Origin: Olsenella timonensis
GTDB lineage: Bacteria; Actinomycetota; Coriobacteriia; Coriobacteriales; Atopobiaceae
DNA length: 64,000 nt
Reading direction: 5' to 3'
NCBI RefSeq assembly: GCF_900119915.1
Contig: NZ_LT635455.1
Location: 1,674,001 to 1,738,000, forward strand
The notes beneath the pieces are model-generated. The model saw only the letters and a program-made list of their open reading frames with translations. It ran no database searches and was not told where the DNA came from. A program made the position numbers and the translations under genes. Shown here piece by piece: positions 26,828-35,611 of the stretch. How positions within the stretch are numbered: position 1 is the stretch's first letter; each line of letters opens with the position of its first letter.

Positions 26828-29800
26828 ATGGTCTCTCGCATCTACGTGGAGAAGAAGCCGGGCTTTGACGTGGAGGCGCAGCAGCTCCTGGCCGAGCTCG
26901 CGAACGTCGTCCCCGAGGGCCTGGCACCCGACGCGCGCCTGCGCATCGTCAACCGCTACGACGTGGAGGGCCTGAGCGACGAGCTCTTCGAGCGCTGCGT
27001 GCCCGTGGTCTTCTCCGAGCCGCAGGTGGACGCCACCTATCGCGAGCTGCCGGCGCGGCAGGGCGAGAAGGACGTGCGCGTCTTCGCCGTGGAGGCGCTG
27101 CCCGGCCAGTTTGACCAGCGCGCCGACTCCGCCGCGGAGTGCGTGCAGCTCATCTCCCAGGGCGAGCGCCCCACCGTGCGCTGCGCCAAGGTCTACGTGA
27201 TCGAGGGCGGCTGCACCGACGAGGCGCTCGCCGCGATCAAGCACTACGTGATCAACCCCGTGGAGGCGCGCGAGGCGAGCCTCGAGGAGCGCGCCACGCT
27301 GCGCCAGAGCTACCCCGAGCCGGCGGACGTCGAGGTGCTTGACGGCTTCCTCGAGCTGGACAAGGAGCAGCTCCAGGCCATGATCGACCGCCTGGGCCTG
27401 GCAATGGACCTCGCGGACATCACCTTCTGCCAGGAGTACTTCGCCGGCGAGGGACGCGTCCCCTCGATCACCGAGATCCGCATGATCGACACCTACTGGT
27501 CCGACCACTGCCGCCACACCACCTTCGGCACCGTCCTGGAGCACCTCCAGTTTGACGACAAGGTCGTGGCCGCCGCGTTTGACCGCTACCTGGAGATGCG
27601 CGCCCGCCTCGGGCGCGACGACCGCCCCGTCACCCTCATGGACATGGGTACGATCGGCGCCAAGTACCTCAAGAGCACCGGCCAGCTCACCGGCCTGGAC
27701 GAGTCCGAGGAGATCAACGCCTGCACCGTCAAGGTCACCGTCGACGTGGACGGCGAGGACCAGGACTGGCTCTTCCTCTTCAAGAACGAGACTCACAACC
27801 ACCCCACCGAGATCGAGCCCTTCGGCGGCGCGGCCACCTGCATCGGCGGCGCCATCCGCGACCCGCTCTCTGGCCGCAGCTACGTCTACCAGGCCATGCG
27901 CGTGACCGGCGCGGCCGACCCCACGGTCCCCGTGTCCCAGACCATGGCCGGCAAGCTCCCGCAGCGCAAGCTCGTGACCACCGCGGCGGCGGGCTACTCC
28001 AGCTACGGCAACCAGATCGGCCTGGCAACCGGCCAGGTGTCCGAGCTCTACCACCCCGGCTACGTTGCCAAGCGCATGGAGATCGGCGCCGTGGTGGGCG
28101 CCACCCCGGCCTCCCACGTGCGTCGCGAGTGCCCGGCGCCGGGCGACAAGATCGTCCTTCTCGGCGGGCGCACCGGACGCGACGGCATCGGCGGCGCCAC
28201 CGGCTCCTCCAAGGCCCACAACGTCGAGTCCCTCGAGAAGGACGGCGCGGAGGTCCAGAAGGGCAACCCGCCGATCGAGCGCAAGCTCCAGCGCCTGTTC
28301 CGCCGCGAGGACGCGTGCCGCCTGATCAAGCGCTGCAACGACTTTGGCGCAGGCGGCGTGAGCGTGGCCATCGGCGAGCTGGCCGACGGCCTTGACATCG
28401 ACCTCGACCTCGTGCCCAAGAAGTACGAGGGGCTGGACGGCACCGAGCTCGCCATCTCCGAGTCCCAGGAGCGCATGGCCGTGGCGCTGGCACCCGAGGA
28501 CGTGGACGAGTTCATGCGCTACGCCCGCGAGGAGAACCTCGAGGCCACCGTCGTGGCCACCGTCACCGAGGAGCCCCGCCTGCGCATGAGCTGGCGCGGC
28601 AGGACCATCGTGGACGTGAGCCGCGAGTTCCTGGCGTCCAACGGCGCGCCCAAGGCGACGTCCGTGCGCGTGGAGAAGCCCTCGGAGTACGAGCGCACCT
28701 GGGCCGGCGAGACGCTGGGCGAGAAGATGCGCTCCCTCGTGACCGACCTCAACGTGGCCTCCAACAAGGGCCTCTCCGAGCGCTTCGACTCCACGATCGG
28801 CGCCGCCACCGTACTCATGCCGTTCGGCGGGCGCACCCAGCTCACCCCCGCCCAGGCCATGGTCGCCAAGCTCCCCGTTGACGGCGAGACCACCACGTGC
28901 TCCGGCATGGCCTGGGGCTTCAACCCCTACCTCATGAGCGCCAACCCCTACACCGGCGCGTACCTCTCCGTGGTGGAGTCCGTGAGCCGCATGGTGGCGA
29001 GCGGCTTTGCGCACGAGGACCTCTACCTCACGTTCCAGGAGTACTTCGAGCGCCTGCGCGACGTCCCCAGTCGCTGGGGCAAGCCCACCGCGGCCCTGCT
29101 CGGCGCCCTCATGGCGCAGGTGGACCTCGGCATCGGCTCCATCGGCGGCAAGGACTCCATGTCCGGCAGCTTCGAGGACCTGGACGTGCCCCCCACGCTG
29201 GTCTCCTTCGCGACGGGCCTCGGCAAGGTGGACCGCGTGGTCTCGCCGGAGTTCAAGGGTGCCGGTCACCGCGTGGCGGTGCTCGTGCCGGACTACGCCG
29301 ACGACGCGCTCACGCCCGACCCGAGCGCGCTTCTCGCCACGTACGCGCTGGTGGAGAGCCTGGTCGAGAAGAACGCGGTGCTCGCCGCCTCCACGATGGG
29401 CTACGGCGGCGTGGCCGAGGCGGTCTTCAAGATGTGCGTGGGCAACCGCCTGGGCATCGAGGTGGCGCCCGCCTTTGGCGCCGACGCCCTGTTCTGCCCG
29501 TCCTACGGCAGCTTCCTGCTGGAGCTCGCCGACGACGCCGGGCTGCCCGAGGTCCCCGCGGGCGTCACCGTGTCCCTCTTCGGCACCACGACCGAGGCCT
29601 ACGAGCTTGTCGCGGGTGACGAGCGCCTCGACCTGGCCGAGCTGCAGGAGGCCTGGGAGGGCGCGCTGGAGTCCGTGTTCCCGTACCGCGCGCAGGGCGA
29701 GCGGGTCGAGGCGGTCTCGTTCGACGCCGCGAGCGCAGGCTCCTCCCGCCCGACGCCGGCGGTCCACGTGGCGCGGCCGCGCGTCGTCATCCCCGTGTTC

Positions 29801-30574
29801 CCGGGCACCAACTGCGAGTACGACACCGCGCGCGCCTTCGAGCGGGCGGGGGCAAAGGCAGACGTCTTCGTGGTCAACAACCTTACGCCCGAGGCCGTTG
29901 CCGAGAGCACGCACGAGCTGGCGCGGCGCATCCGCGAGAGCCAGATCGTCATGATTCCCGGCGGCTTCTCCGGCGGCGACGAGCCCGAGGGCTCGGCGAA
30001 GTTCATCACCGCGTTCTTCCGCGCGCCCGAGGTCACCGAGGCGGTGCGCGACCTGCTGCAGGCCCGCGACGGCCTGATGCTCGGCATCTGCAACGGCTTC
30101 CAGGCGCTGGTGAAGTTGGGTCTGGTCCCGTACGGCGACATCCGCGAGACCGACGACACCTGCCCCACGCTGACGTTCAACACGATCGGCCGCCACCAGA
30201 GCCGCCTCGTGCGCACGCGCGTTGCCTCGACGCTCTCCCCGTGGCTCTCCAAGTGCGAGGTCGGCGACGTCCACAACATCGCGATCTCCCACGGCGAGGG
30301 GCGCTTCGTGGCGTCCGACGAGCTGCTGGCACAGATGATCGCCGCCGGGCAGGTGGCCACGCAGTACGTGGGCGAGGACGGCGTACCGGGCATGTCGCTC
30401 GACGTGAACCCCAACGGCTCGGTGCTCGCCATCGAGGGAATCACCTCTCCCGACGGCCGCGTCCTCGGCAAGATGGGCCACACCGAGCGCTCCGGCGCCG
30501 GGCTCTACAAGAACGTTCCGGGCAACGCGTACCAGCCGCTCATCGAGGGTGGCGTGGGGTATTTCACGGCATAG
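26828..30574 (+). CDS. purL: Phosphoribosylformylglycinamidine synthase, single-chain
   Basis: 1248 aa; catalyses the ATP- and glutamine-dependent conversion of FGAR to FGAM in purine synthesis. The long form carries both PurL-type synthetase halves (THNHPTEIEPFGG, FGAGGVSVAIGELADG, GGKDSMSGSF) and a C-terminal glutamine amidotransferase with nucleophile Cys in LMLGICNGFQAL near residue 1088 and HGEGRF near the end. This arrangement, without separate PurQ and PurS, is the one typical of Gram-negative bacteria and some anaerobic Gram-positives. ATG 26828 follows GGAGG at a slightly long spacing. A TAGAAT box lies at 26777. It ends in a strong hairpin at 30590. Confidence 0.96.
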   Translation: MVSRIYVEKKPGFDVEAQQLLAELANVVPEGLAPDARLRIVNRYDVEGLSDELFERCVPVVFSEPQVDATYRELPARQGEKDVRVFAVEALPGQFDQRADSAAECVQLISQGERPTVRCAKVYVIEGGCTDEALAAIKHYVINPVEAREASLEERATLRQSYPEPADVEVLDGFLELDKEQLQAMIDRLGLAMDLADITFCQEYFAGEGRVPSITEIRMIDTYWSDHCRHTTFGTVLEHLQFDDKVVAAAFDRYLEMRARLGRDDRPVTLMDMGTIGAKYLKSTGQLTGLDESEEINACTVKVTVDVDGEDQDWLFLFKNETHNHPTEIEPFGGAATCIGGAIRDPLSGRSYVYQAMRVTGAADPTVPVSQTMAGKLPQRKLVTTAAAGYSSYGNQIGLATGQVSELYHPGYVAKRMEIGAVVGATPASHVRRECPAPGDKIVLLGGRTGRDGIGGATGSSKAHNVESLEKDGAEVQKGNPPIERKLQRLFRREDACRLIKRCNDFGAGGVSVAIGELADGLDIDLDLVPKKYEGLDGTELAISESQERMAVALAPEDVDEFMRYAREENLEATVVATVTEEPRLRMSWRGRTIVDVSREFLASNGAPKATSVRVEKPSEYERTWAGETLGEKMRSLVTDLNVASNKGLSERFDSTIGAATVLMPFGGRTQLTPAQAMVAKLPVDGETTTCSGMAWGFNPYLMSANPYTGAYLSVVESVSRMVASGFAHEDLYLTFQEYFERLRDVPSRWGKPTAALLGALMAQVDLGIGSIGGKDSMSGSFEDLDVPPTLVSFATGLGKVDRVVSPEFKGAGHRVAVLVPDYADDALTPDPSALLATYALVESLVEKNAVLAASTMGYGGVAEAVFKMCVGNRLGIEVAPAFGADALFCPSYGSFLLELADDAGLPEVPAGVTVSLFGTTTEAYELVAGDERLDLAELQEAWEGALESVFPYRAQGERVEAVSFDAASAGSSRPTPAVHVARPRVVIPVFPGTNCEYDTARAFERAGAKADVFVVNNLTPEAVAESTHELARRIRESQIVMIPGGFSGGDEPEGSAKFITAFFRAPEVTEAVRDLLQARDGLMLGICNGFQALVKLGLVPYGDIRETDDTCPTLTFNTIGRHQSRLVRTRVASTLSPWLSKCEVGDVHNIAISHGEGRFVASDELLAQMIAAGQVATQYVGEDGVPGMSLDVNPNGSVLAIEGITSPDGRVLGKMGHTERSGAGLYKNVPGNAYQPLIEGGVGYFTA

Positions 30575-30589
30575 CCTGACGCGCGGAGG

Positions 30590-30657
30590 GTGCCCCCGGT
30601 TTCTCACCGGCTCACTGGGCTTCGCCCAGAAGTCGCCGGTCGAGAAACCGGGGGCAC
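30590..30657 (+). terminator. Long two-tier hairpin after purL
   Basis: A perfect 16-bp outer stem (GTGCCCCCGGTTTCTC and its complement) encloses inner stems ACCGG/CCGGT and TGGGC/GCCCA around TTC. It begins 15 bp after the purL stop. There is no T-run, so termination may need Rho or the structure may act as a processing site. The architecture and the CCCGGTTTC sequence resemble the hairpin after the gltA-like gene at 47687. Confidence 0.7.
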
Positions 30658-30697
30658 ACGCGTGCAGGTCCTGAAGTTTCAACAGGGGATTCTTCTC

Positions 30698-31666
30698 GTG
30701 AGCAATCCAAAAACCAAACCGTTCATCGCCACGACGCCGGGGGTGGTGCTGGCGTGTCTGGCGTCGTGCTTTTTGTGGGGGTCGGCGTTTCCGTGCGTGA
30801 AGATCGGCTACGAGCTGTTTGCGATTGACGCGGCGGACGTACCTTCGATCCTCGTGTTTGCAGGCACGCGCTTTGTGATTGCGGGCCTCATGGTAGCTGC
30901 GGGCATGAGCGTCGCGCGGCGCCGCGTGTTCGTGCCGGCGCGCCGCGACCTGCCGTACGTGGGCGCGCTCGCGATCTTCCAGACGATCCTGCAGTACATC
31001 CTCTTCTACGTGGGACTGGCCAACTGCGCAGGCGTGACGAGCTCGATCCTGGAGGCGAGCAACTCGTTTCTGTGCGTGCTGCTGGCCGCGCTCGTGTTCC
31101 GCTTCGAGCGGCTCACGGGGCGCAAGGTGCTGGGGTGCGCCATCGGCTTTGCTGGCGTCGTGCTGGTGAACGTCGCCGGCGAGGGCGGCGGGCTCAGCTT
31201 CACGCTCGCGGGCGAGGGCATGGTGCTCGCATCCACCGTCGCCGCCGCCACGTCGAGCAACCTCGCCAAGCTCTTCTCGCGCGACCACGACCCCGTGCTG
31301 CTCTCCGGGTGGCAGTTCGTCCTCGGCGGCGCCGTACTGCTCGCCGTGGGGCTCGCCCTCGGCGGGCACGTCGCCCCCGCCGACGCCGCGAACCCGCTCC
31401 CCGCGCTCGCGCTTCTCGCCTATCTTGGCTTCATCTCCGCGGGCGCCTACTCGCTGTGGTCGCTCGCGCTGGCCGCGAACCCCGTCTCGCGCGTCGCGGT
31501 CTTCGGCTTCATGAACCCGGTCTTTGGCGTGCTGCTCTCCGCCGTCCTTCTCGGCGAGACCAACGTGGTAAGCCCCACGGTCGCCGTGGCCGCACTCACG
31601 CTGGTGAGCGTGGGCATCGTGATCGTTAACCGACGCGAGGTCCCGGAAGGCGGGTCGGAAAGATAG
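30698..31666 (+). CDS. EamA/DMT-family transporter
   Basis: 322 aa, about ten membrane helices arranged as two EamA repeats (roughly 15-155 and 170-310). The first repeat has CFLWGSAFPCVKIGYE and the second ends FGFMNPVFGVLLSAVLLGE, which is the hallmark of this drug/metabolite exporter family. Substrate unknown. The start is GTG 30698 (SNPKTKPFIA), preceded by AGGGGA; in-frame codons further upstream fall in the purL hairpin and are rejected. The serpin gene follows 34 bp later. Confidence 0.9.
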   Translation: MSNPKTKPFIATTPGVVLACLASCFLWGSAFPCVKIGYELFAIDAADVPSILVFAGTRFVIAGLMVAAGMSVARRRVFVPARRDLPYVGALAIFQTILQYILFYVGLANCAGVTSSILEASNSFLCVLLAALVFRFERLTGRKVLGCAIGFAGVVLVNVAGEGGGLSFTLAGEGMVLASTVAAATSSNLAKLFSRDHDPVLLSGWQFVLGGAVLLAVGLALGGHVAPADAANPLPALALLAYLGFISAGAYSLWSLALAANPVSRVAVFGFMNPVFGVLLSAVLLGETNVVSPTVAVAALTLVSVGIVIVNRREVPEGGSER

Positions 31667-31700
31667 GATGGGGACAGGCTTCCCGACGAAGGGAGACGTC

Positions 31701-32933
31701 ATGACCCGCCGCATCCTCGGAATCGCCGCCTCGGCCCTCACTGCCGCCTCGCTGCTCGTCGGATGCAGCGGCAGCAACCTCACGGCAACGGAGCTCACCG
31801 CCGGCATCGAACCCGCAGGCGCCGCCTCGCTCGAGGTCGGCGAGGGGGCAGACACCTATGACTTCGCCCTCGGCCTGCTGCGTGAGAGCGCCGGAGAGGA
31901 GAGCACGCTCGTCTCCCCGCTCTCGGTCCTGTCCGCGCTCGCCCTGGCCGAGAACGGCGCCGACGGAGCGACCCTGGCCCAGATGGAGCAGGTCACAGGC
32001 ATGAGCGTGGACACGCTCACCGACACGCTCCAGGCCTACGGGGCCCTGGCCGACGACGGGCCGCTCTCCGTCGCCAACTCCGTCTGGATGCGCGACTCCG
32101 ACGGCCTTGCCGTGGAGGACGACTTCCTCGCGACGTGCGGCGAGTGCCTCGGCGCACAGGTCTTCTCGGCACCCTTCGACGACTCCACCGTGGATGACGT
32201 CAACGCGTGGATCAACGAGAAGACCCACGAGATGATTCCGCAGATGCTGGACAGGATCTCTGGTGATGCGCAGGTCCTGCTCGTGAACGCGCTCGCCTTC
32301 GAGGGCGGCTGGGAGGACCCCTTCGACTCCGCGTTGACCTCGCCCGACACGTTCACCTGCGAGGACGGCACCGAGCAAGACGTCGCGATGATGCATGCCA
32401 CTGAGAACGACTACCTGGAGAACGAGCTGGCAACCGGCTTCGTCAAGCCGTGCGAGGGCTACGACTACGCCTTCGTGGGGCTGCTGCCCACCGAGGGCGT
32501 GACCGTGGACGAGCTGCTGGCGAGCCTCGACGGCGCCGCGCTGGAGGAGCTGCTCGTCCCCGTGCCGAACGCCGCGGCGGAGATCGGACTGCCCAAGTTC
32601 ACTGCCAGCTACGAGGCGGAGCTCGCGAACGCGCTGCGCGCGCTCGGCGTGACGGACGCCTTTGACCCGACGCTCGCGGACTTCTCTCGCATGGGATCCT
32701 CCGAGCGGGGACCGCTTCATGTGGACGGCGTGCTGCACAAGACGTTCATCGACGTCAACGAGGAGGGAACGCGCGCCGCGGCGGCCACGGTTGTCGGCAT
32801 GGACGGCGCGAGCGCCTCCGACGGTCCGGTCGAGTGCCACGAGGTCATCCTCGACCGGCCCTTCGTCTACCTCATCATGGACCTTCGCACGGGCATGCCC
32901 GTCTTTGCCGGCACCGTCATGGGCGTGGAATAG
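31701..32933 (+). CDS. Serpin-family lipoprotein
   Basis: 410 aa. The signal peptide ends in lipobox LLVGC, so the protein is anchored outside the cell. The rest is a full serpin fold: NSVWMRDSD, VDDVNAWINEKTH, LVNALAFEGGW, and the C-terminal serpin signature DRPFVYLIMDLRTGMPVFAG. The reactive-loop hinge EEGTRAAAATVV is intact and rich in small residues, so it should be an inhibitory serpin. Counting from the hinge puts the scissile site near ASAS, which would suit elastase-like or subtilisin-like proteases (inference). ATG 31701 follows AAGGGAG. Confidence 0.93.
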   Translation: MTRRILGIAASALTAASLLVGCSGSNLTATELTAGIEPAGAASLEVGEGADTYDFALGLLRESAGEESTLVSPLSVLSALALAENGADGATLAQMEQVTGMSVDTLTDTLQAYGALADDGPLSVANSVWMRDSDGLAVEDDFLATCGECLGAQVFSAPFDDSTVDDVNAWINEKTHEMIPQMLDRISGDAQVLLVNALAFEGGWEDPFDSALTSPDTFTCEDGTEQDVAMMHATENDYLENELATGFVKPCEGYDYAFVGLLPTEGVTVDELLASLDGAALEELLVPVPNAAAEIGLPKFTASYEAELANALRALGVTDAFDPTLADFSRMGSSERGPLHVDGVLHKTFIDVNEEGTRAAAATVVGMDGASASDGPVECHEVILDRPFVYLIMDLRTGMPVFAGTVMGVE

Positions 32934-32941
32934 GCCCCGCG

Positions 32942-33069
32942 CATTATCTGGATACTATTTTGGGCGCCCCTGAAGTATCCGGGCAGTCATACGCTGCGTT
33001 TCCGCAGGTAAATAAATGCTACCGGCAGGGCCGTACTTCGACGCACCGGAAAAAAGTACCCAGATAATG
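32942..33069. repeat. 128-bp inverted repeat element E5 (same skeleton, different arms)
   Basis: Outer arms CATTATCTGGATACTATTTT (32942) and the near-complement ending at 33069 pair with two mismatches; they do not match the TAGGCAGTTT arms. Yet AAGTA begins 31 nt from the left end (32973), TACTT ends 31 nt from the right end (33038), and the core GCAGGTAAA (33004-33012) ends 57 nt from the right end. The inner plan is therefore that of elements E1-E4. It fills the gap between the convergent serpin and small zinc-protein genes. Confidence 0.75.
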
Positions 33070-33071
33070 AA

Positions 33072-33245
33072 TCAGCGTCCCGGCCGGCGGTGCGTGAGGT
33101 GCCAGCCGCCGCAGTACGGGCACTCGTAGACGAAGATCTTGGGCGCGTCCTTGCGGCGCGAGCTGCGCTCCGCCGCCCTCTTGGCGTCGACGCGCGTCTC
33201 GTAGCGCTTCTTGCGGCCGCACGCCCTGAACTCCCGCTCGTCCAT
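33072..33245 (-). CDS. Small zinc-ribbon-like protein (57 aa)
   Basis: 57 aa beginning MDEREFRACGRKKRYETRVD and ending with CPYCGGWHLTHRRPGR. The cysteines (AC, CPYC) plus histidines form a likely zinc site, and the protein is very basic, so nucleic-acid binding is plausible. Similar short CPYC-WHLT proteins occur widely in actinobacteria and their phages, with no assigned role. A strong GGGGAGG lies 4 nt before the ATG. It ends immediately next to repeat element E5. Confidence 0.75.
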   Translation of the reverse strand: MDEREFRACGRKKRYETRVDAKRAAERSSRRKDAPKIFVYECPYCGGWHLTHRRPGR

Positions 33246-33316
33246 CGCACCTCCCCGTCTCCTCTGGGGAACATTATGCGACGCTGGCGCATGTAATGGG
33301 TGAGGAGGTGGTGAGC

Positions 33317-33612
33317 ATGCCCGTGCAGAGAAGCGAGGGGTTCATGCGGCGCGCGATGGCCGCGCACGACAACTCGGTCTACCTCGTGGCGCTCGCACAG
33401 ACGCGCTCCGGGCCCTGCCCGAGAAGCTCCGCTTGGTGGCGCTGCTCCACTACGTGGAGGAGTACACCACCGAGGAGATCGCCCGTATCGTGGGCAGCCC
33501 GCCGGCGACCGTACGAACGCGCCTGCACCGGGCGCGCAAGCAGATGAGAGAGACGCTCGAATCCCCCGCGAGCCTCGCAAAGGAGGAGAACCATGGACAG
33601 GCACGCGCTTGA
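33317..33612 (+). pseudogene. Decayed ECF-type sigma factor gene
   Basis: The N-terminal part (MPVQRSEGFMRRAMAAHDNSV then YLVALAQT) resembles the start of sigma region 2. The sequence then jumps, in another frame, to a well-preserved region 4: ALRALPEKLRLVALLHYVEE, TTEEIARIVG and TVRTRLHRARKQM. About 80-100 residues of regions 2 and the linker are missing and the frames differ, so an internal deletion with frameshift has destroyed the gene. The ribosome site (GAGGAGG before ATG 33317) survives. Its end overlaps the start of the next decayed gene by 20 nt, the normal sigma/anti-sigma arrangement. Confidence 0.8.
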
Positions 33613-34485
33613 GCGGTTCCGCGCGCGGGGGCCGTGGCGGCTGGCGGCATCGCGGCGTTTCTCGGCGTCAACGCCCTCATGAACCATGCTGCCGGCAAGA
33701 GGGGCAACTGGTTCGCGCTCACTGCCTACGCCGAGGGCACCGAGGAGCCGGACGGCTCGCGCCTGGCGCTCGGCGAGACGTTCGGCGGGCGCATCAGCTG
33801 GGCCGGCGGCGTGGACCCGGAGAGCGACAGAGACGACCTACTCATGGTCCACACCGAACTCAACCTCTCGTGCACGGGCGACAACGTGGATACCCTTACA
33901 TACCGGCTGGAGGGCGACAACGTGGGCACCAACACGGACGTCTATTCCAAGCCCGGGATCTGGATCTTCCAGTCCGACTACGAGGGCAGCGGTCCCGTGG
34001 CCAGCTTCACCGTTGACTATGACAGCCAGGATACCCAGAGCCTCCAGGCCCTGCTCACTGGGCGGCTGGCCTACTACGCCGTCTATGCCAACATTCCCGT
34101 CCCCGATGACCTCGTGCCCATCTTCCTTGAGCTTCAGGAGATCGGCGAGGCGCAGATGGAGCGCTCGGAAGGCAGCGAGACCATCATCGAGACGGACGAG
34201 GAGCAGCAGCGTGAGGCGGAGCTCATGCGCCAGGTGGGGGTGCGCGTCGCCGAGTTCTTTGCCGAGGAGCTCGCCAAGACCACGCTCGTGATGACGGCCA
34301 CGTTCAACGACGGCAGCAAGCAGACCAAGCGCTACTCGTTCTCCCCCCGCGAGGACTACGCGCAGACCTACGACGACTACCTGGAGGAGGACTGGGAGGC
34401 TTGCCTCGCCGGCGACGACGCCCGCCGCACCGAGCTCACGCAGAACCCGCCGAGCCTCTACCTGATCACGGAGACGGAAGGATAA
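33593..34485 (+). pseudogene. Membrane protein of the sigma operon, 5' end disrupted
   Basis: A strong AAAGGAGG and ATG (33593) open a frame reading MDRHALERFRARG that stops after about 29 codons. The real body is in another frame from about 33613 to 34485: a hydrophobic segment AVAAGGIAAFLGVNALMN followed by a 260-residue extracytoplasmic domain without recognised motifs. Membrane proteins of this sort follow ECF sigma genes as anti-sigma or sigma-controlled partners. The cytoplasmic N-terminal region, where sigma binding would occur, is missing. A GTG at 33634 could start a shorter 283-residue product, so the body may still be expressed. Confidence 0.65.
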
Positions 34486-34490
34486 GCGCG

Positions 34491-34530
34491 GCCGCCCCGA
34501 TGCCTCTCTCGTGAAGGATCCCGGGGCGGC
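34491..34530 (+). terminator. Hairpin after the decayed sigma operon
   Basis: GCCGCCCCG (34491-34499) pairs perfectly with CGGGGCGGC (34522-34530); the loop contains CTCTCGTGAAG, similar to the loop of the hairpin at 35546. An ATTAG sequence follows rather than a clean T-run. Probable terminator of moderate strength. Confidence 0.5.
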
Positions 34531-34599
34531 ATTAGAAAATATTGTCCGGTCCATACCGTACATTTGTTCTACCGAAGAAACGGAAGAGCGGAGGTACAC

Positions 34600-35541
34600 A
34601 TGGGCACGGAGAAGAACGTCGTACTGTTTGAGTCTGCGGACGGGAAAATCACGCTTGACGTCGGGTTTGACGGGAAGACCGTCTGGCTCTCGCAGGCGCA
34701 GATGGCTGAGCTGTTTGCTACGACAAAGCAGAACGTGAGCCTGCACGTCAACAACTGCTTCCGAGAGGGAGAACTCGAGCCCGAGGCAGTTGTCAAGGAT
34801 TCCTTGACAACTGCGGCCGATGGCAAGCGCTACCGTGTCAGGCTGTACAACCTGGACGTCATCATCTCCGTCGGCTATCGCGTGAAGTCTTCGCGCGGCG
34901 TGGAGTTCCGCCGCTGGGCAACAGACGTGCTGCGTCGCTACATCGTGGCCGGTCACGCGGAGAACGAGCGGCGGCTCGAGCAGCTGGGCCAGGTCGCAAA
35001 GATCATGGCGCGCGTCCCCGAGAGCCTGGAGTCCCGCCAGATCCTCGACATCGTCCAGAGCTACACCGGGGCGCTCGACCTTCTGGACGACTACGACCAC
35101 CTCTGCGTGACGGCGCCCGCAGGCACGCCCTCCACGCGCGAGGTCACCTACGAGGAGTGCCGCGCGGTGATCGAGTCCCTGCGCTTTGGCCGGGAGAGCT
35201 CGCTCTTTGGCGTGGAGAAGGACGAGTCGTTCAGGGGTGCCATCGGCAACGTCTTCCAGAGCTTCGACGGACGCGACCTCTACCCCACACTCGAGGAGAA
35301 GGCAGCCCGCCTGCTCTACTTCGTGGTGAAGGACCACAGCTTCCTCGACGGCAACAAGCGCATCGCCGCAGCGGTCTTCCTGTACTTTCTCGACCGCAAC
35401 CGGGCGCTCTTCACGTCGGCGGGCGAGAAGATCATCGACGACAGCGCGCTCGTGGCCATGACCATCCTCATCGCCGAGTCAAAGCCGGAGGAGAAGGACG
35501 TGATGGTGGCGCTCGTGATGCACTTTCTTAAGAGGGCGTAA
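34600..35541 (+). CDS. RhuM-Fic/DOC domain protein
   Basis: 313 aa, cytoplasmic. Residues 1-110 are the RhuM domain (LSQAQMAELFATTKQNVSLH, a helix-turn-helix-like core, and YRVKSSRGVEFRRWATDVL). The C-terminal domain has the Fic/Doc motif HSFLDGNKRIAAA near residue 246. The lysine after GN, as in Doc (HxFxDxNKR), suggests kinase-like phosphotransfer more than AMPylation, but this is inference. Proteins of this kind occur in genomic islands and may act as toxins. No antitoxin gene is adjacent. ATG 34600 follows GCGGAGG. It sits in a patch with decayed genes and a repeat element. Confidence 0.88.
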   Translation: MGTEKNVVLFESADGKITLDVGFDGKTVWLSQAQMAELFATTKQNVSLHVNNCFREGELEPEAVVKDSLTTAADGKRYRVRLYNLDVIISVGYRVKSSRGVEFRRWATDVLRRYIVAGHAENERRLEQLGQVAKIMARVPESLESRQILDIVQSYTGALDLLDDYDHLCVTAPAGTPSTREVTYEECRAVIESLRFGRESSLFGVEKDESFRGAIGNVFQSFDGRDLYPTLEEKAARLLYFVVKDHSFLDGNKRIAAAVFLYFLDRNRALFTSAGEKIIDDSALVAMTILIAESKPEEKDVMVALVMHFLKRA

Positions 35542-35545
35542 AAAA

Positions 35546-35583
35546 CCGCCCCGGCGCCCTTCTCGTGAAGGGTGCCGGGACGG
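35546..35583. terminator. Bidirectional terminator between rhuM-fic and malic enzyme genes
   Basis: A 17-bp imperfect stem (CCGCCCCGGCGCCCTTC with GAAGGGTGCCGGGACGG) has a TCGT loop. Six A residues precede it on the plus strand, so on the minus strand the hairpin is followed by TTTTTT, ideal for terminating the malic enzyme gene. It begins 4 bp after the rhuM-fic stop. Confidence 0.75.
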
Positions 35584-35611
35584 CCCTAGCTGCGAGCTGC
35601 TTTCTTCTCGG

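Noticed and set aside
26489-31855. Very long open frame (about 1790 codons) antisense to purL
   Set aside because: It is a mirror of GC-rich codon bias in purL and its neighbours, with Arg/Ala/His/Gly-rich nonsense composition and no family motifs or ribosome site.
34600-35541. Calling the RhuM-Fic gene a complete toxin-antitoxin module
   Set aside because: No antitoxin gene is adjacent and the preceding genes are a decayed sigma operon; only the single protein is supported.
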